Below are positions 6,732 through 7,804 of a stretch of 7,804 nucleotides of DNA, one piece after another. A model generated the notes under the pieces. That model ran no database searches and was not told where the DNA came from. It saw nothing but the letters and a program-made list of their open reading frames with translations. The position numbers were made by a program, and so were the translations under genes. This stretch comes from Saprospiraceae bacterium. GTDB lineage: Bacteria > Bacteroidota > Bacteroidia > Chitinophagales > Saprospiraceae. Each line of letters begins with the position of its first letter. Within the stretch, counting starts at the first letter, position 1. The stretch lies in the NCBI GenBank assembly GCA_015494245.1, contig WGBN01000332.1:1-7804 (forward strand), written 5' to 3'.

Positions 6732-7804
6732 ATGAACAACATACCATTTCCATTGGAGGTCATCACCGAAGATGAAAAGAAATACAGCCCGGATTACGTG
6801 CGCATCAGCGCGGCCAGCGCCATGGCCCTGCGGCTGAAGTCGGGGCGTTTTGCCCGCGATTTTGCCTTTGGCGGCATCAACCTGCTGCTGAATTACGACA
6901 ACGGCTGCCTGTCGGATTGCTCCTACTGCGGGCTGGCGCGTACCCGCCCGGGCGATTACGAGGAGAAGTCCTTCATCCGCGTGGAGTGGCCGCTCTACAG
7001 CACCGACGAGGTGATTGAGCGCATCGCCCGCTATGCTCCGCAGATGACGCGGCTTTGCATTTCCATGGTTACTCACGGCAGTGCCTATCGCGACACGCTC
7101 GACATCACCCGCCGCATAGCGGAAAAAGTGGATACGCCTCTGTCGCTCCTGGTCGCCCCGCCCGTTCTGAACCGCGAAAAACTGCAGACTCTCAAGGATG
7201 CCGGAGCCGACATGATCGGCGTGGGCCTGGATGCCGTCTCCAAAGAGACCTTCTTCAAGAACCGCACCGATGTGCCCAACGGCTCCCTGAGCTGGGACAA
7301 CTACTGGGACATCATCTACGCCTCCCGCGACATTTACGGCCCCTGGAAGGTGAACGTACACACCGTCGTCGGGCTGGGCGAGACGGATTGGGACATGATT
7401 GACATTTTCTATCACCTTTACGAGCGGGAGATTTTCCCTTATCTCTTCTGCTTCAATCCGGAGCCCGATTCCCGCATGGGCGAGGCTCCCAAGCCGGAGA
7501 TTACGCGCTGGCGCCGCATTCAGTTGGTCAAGCATTTGATCGAGCACTACGGCTTGGAGCGCGAGAAAATCAAATTTGACGAGCAGGGCCGCATGGTCGG
7601 TTTGGAGATGCCTTCCGGCAAATTGAAGGAAGTCATCGAAACCTTAGACAGCGGCATCCCTTTCATGACCGACGGCTGCCCGGGCGAAGACGGCGAAGTG
7701 GGCTGCACCCGTCCCTACGGAAGCTACCGCCCTACGGAATCGTATCGCGATTTTCCCTTCCGTCCGGAAGAGGATGACCTGACGATCATCCGCAGGGAGT
7801 TGAA
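6732..7804 (+). CDS. lipS2: LipS2-type radical SAM sulfur insertase, 3' truncated
   Basis: The ATG at 6732 starts 19 nt after slpl(AB), with an A-rich leader and no Shine-Dalgarno sequence. The frame stays open to the right edge, giving 357 complete codons. CLSDCSYC (C59, C63, C66) is the radical SAM cluster site, in the context NYDNGCLSDCSYCGL, like biotin-synthase-type enzymes. A barrel segment GVGLDAVS (163-170) and a conserved FNPEPDS (241-247) follow. Near the end, DGCPGEDGEVGC followed by TRPYGSYRP (C316, C325) resembles the GCPxC-RP-Y element found at the end of LipS2-like proteins, here with a wider gap, and could bind an auxiliary cluster. Together with LipS1 it should convert octanoyl-LbpA to lipoyl-LbpA. 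The visible length suggests little is missing. The LipS2 label depends on position and the C-terminal RPY element; wholly different radical SAM roles are unlikely in this context. Confidence 0.85.
   Translation, partial: MNNIPFPLEVITEDEKKYSPDYVRISAASAMALRLKSGRFARDFAFGGINLLLNYDNGCLSDCSYCGLARTRPGDYEEKSFIRVEWPLYSTDEVIERIARYAPQMTRLCISMVTHGSAYRDTLDITRRIAEKVDTPLSLLVAPPVLNREKLQTLKDAGADMIGVGLDAVSKETFFKNRTDVPNGSLSWDNYWDIIYASRDIYGPWKVNVHTVVGLGETDWDMIDIFYHLYEREIFPYLFCFNPEPDSRMGEAPKPEITRWRRIQLVKHLIEHYGLEREKIKFDEQGRMVGLEMPSGKLKEVIETLDSGIPFMTDGCPGEDGEVGCTRPYGSYRPTESYRDFPFRPEEDDLTIIRREL

Overview
The window is one tightly packed stretch of eight co-directional (+ strand) genes. The first is cut by the left edge and the last by the right edge. 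In order they encode a heterodisulfide-reductase-like HdrB subunit, a short HdrA-type FAD/Fe-S subunit, a conserved protein of unknown function, an HdrC-HdrB fusion, a GcvH-like lipoyl carrier (LbpA), a radical SAM enzyme, a lipoate-protein ligase with a fused accessory domain, and a second radical SAM enzyme. This gene set and order match the sulfur-oxidizing heterodisulfide-reductase-like (sHdr)-LbpA system. The single HdrC-HdrB fusion after the unknown gene (sHdrB3), instead of separate C2 and B2 genes, points to the layout usually called type II. The expected sHdrC1 gene would lie just left of the window.

How the genes work together (family knowledge plus inference): the cytoplasmic sHdr complex is thought to oxidize sulfane sulfur to sulfite, with sulfur carried on or passed via the lipoyl arm of LbpA. 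LbpA needs its own lipoylation route. The three genes after lbpA, lipS1, slpl(AB) and lipS2, correspond to the lipoate assembly pathway described for such organisms. In that pathway sLpl(AB) attaches an octanoyl or lipoyl group to the carrier lysine, and the two radical SAM proteins together insert the two sulfur atoms. The window therefore holds most of an oxidation machine, its cofactor-bearing carrier, and the enzymes that mature the carrier.

Organism: the DNA is GC-rich by eye (not computed). Several genes lack a recognisable Shine-Dalgarno sequence and begin after A-rich leaders, which resembles Bacteroidota. This assignment is an inference from translation-start style only. If correct, it is an uncommon setting for the sHdr system.

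Layout: 2-907 sHdrB1 (5' truncated); 950-2011 sHdrA; 2037-2792 sHdrH; 2849-4108 sHdrB3; 4196-4642 lbpA; 4624-5589 lipS1; 5576-6712 slpl(AB); 6732-7804 lipS2 (3' truncated). The last four are overlapping or 19 nt apart. The two longest gaps (56 and 87 nt) each contain weak GC-rich hairpins. No tRNA, rRNA, mobile element, CRISPR array or convincing terminator was seen. The main oddities are systematic losses of Fe-S cysteines in both HdrB-type proteins, a cysteine-rich tail on LipS1, and a widened C-terminal cysteine motif in LipS2.
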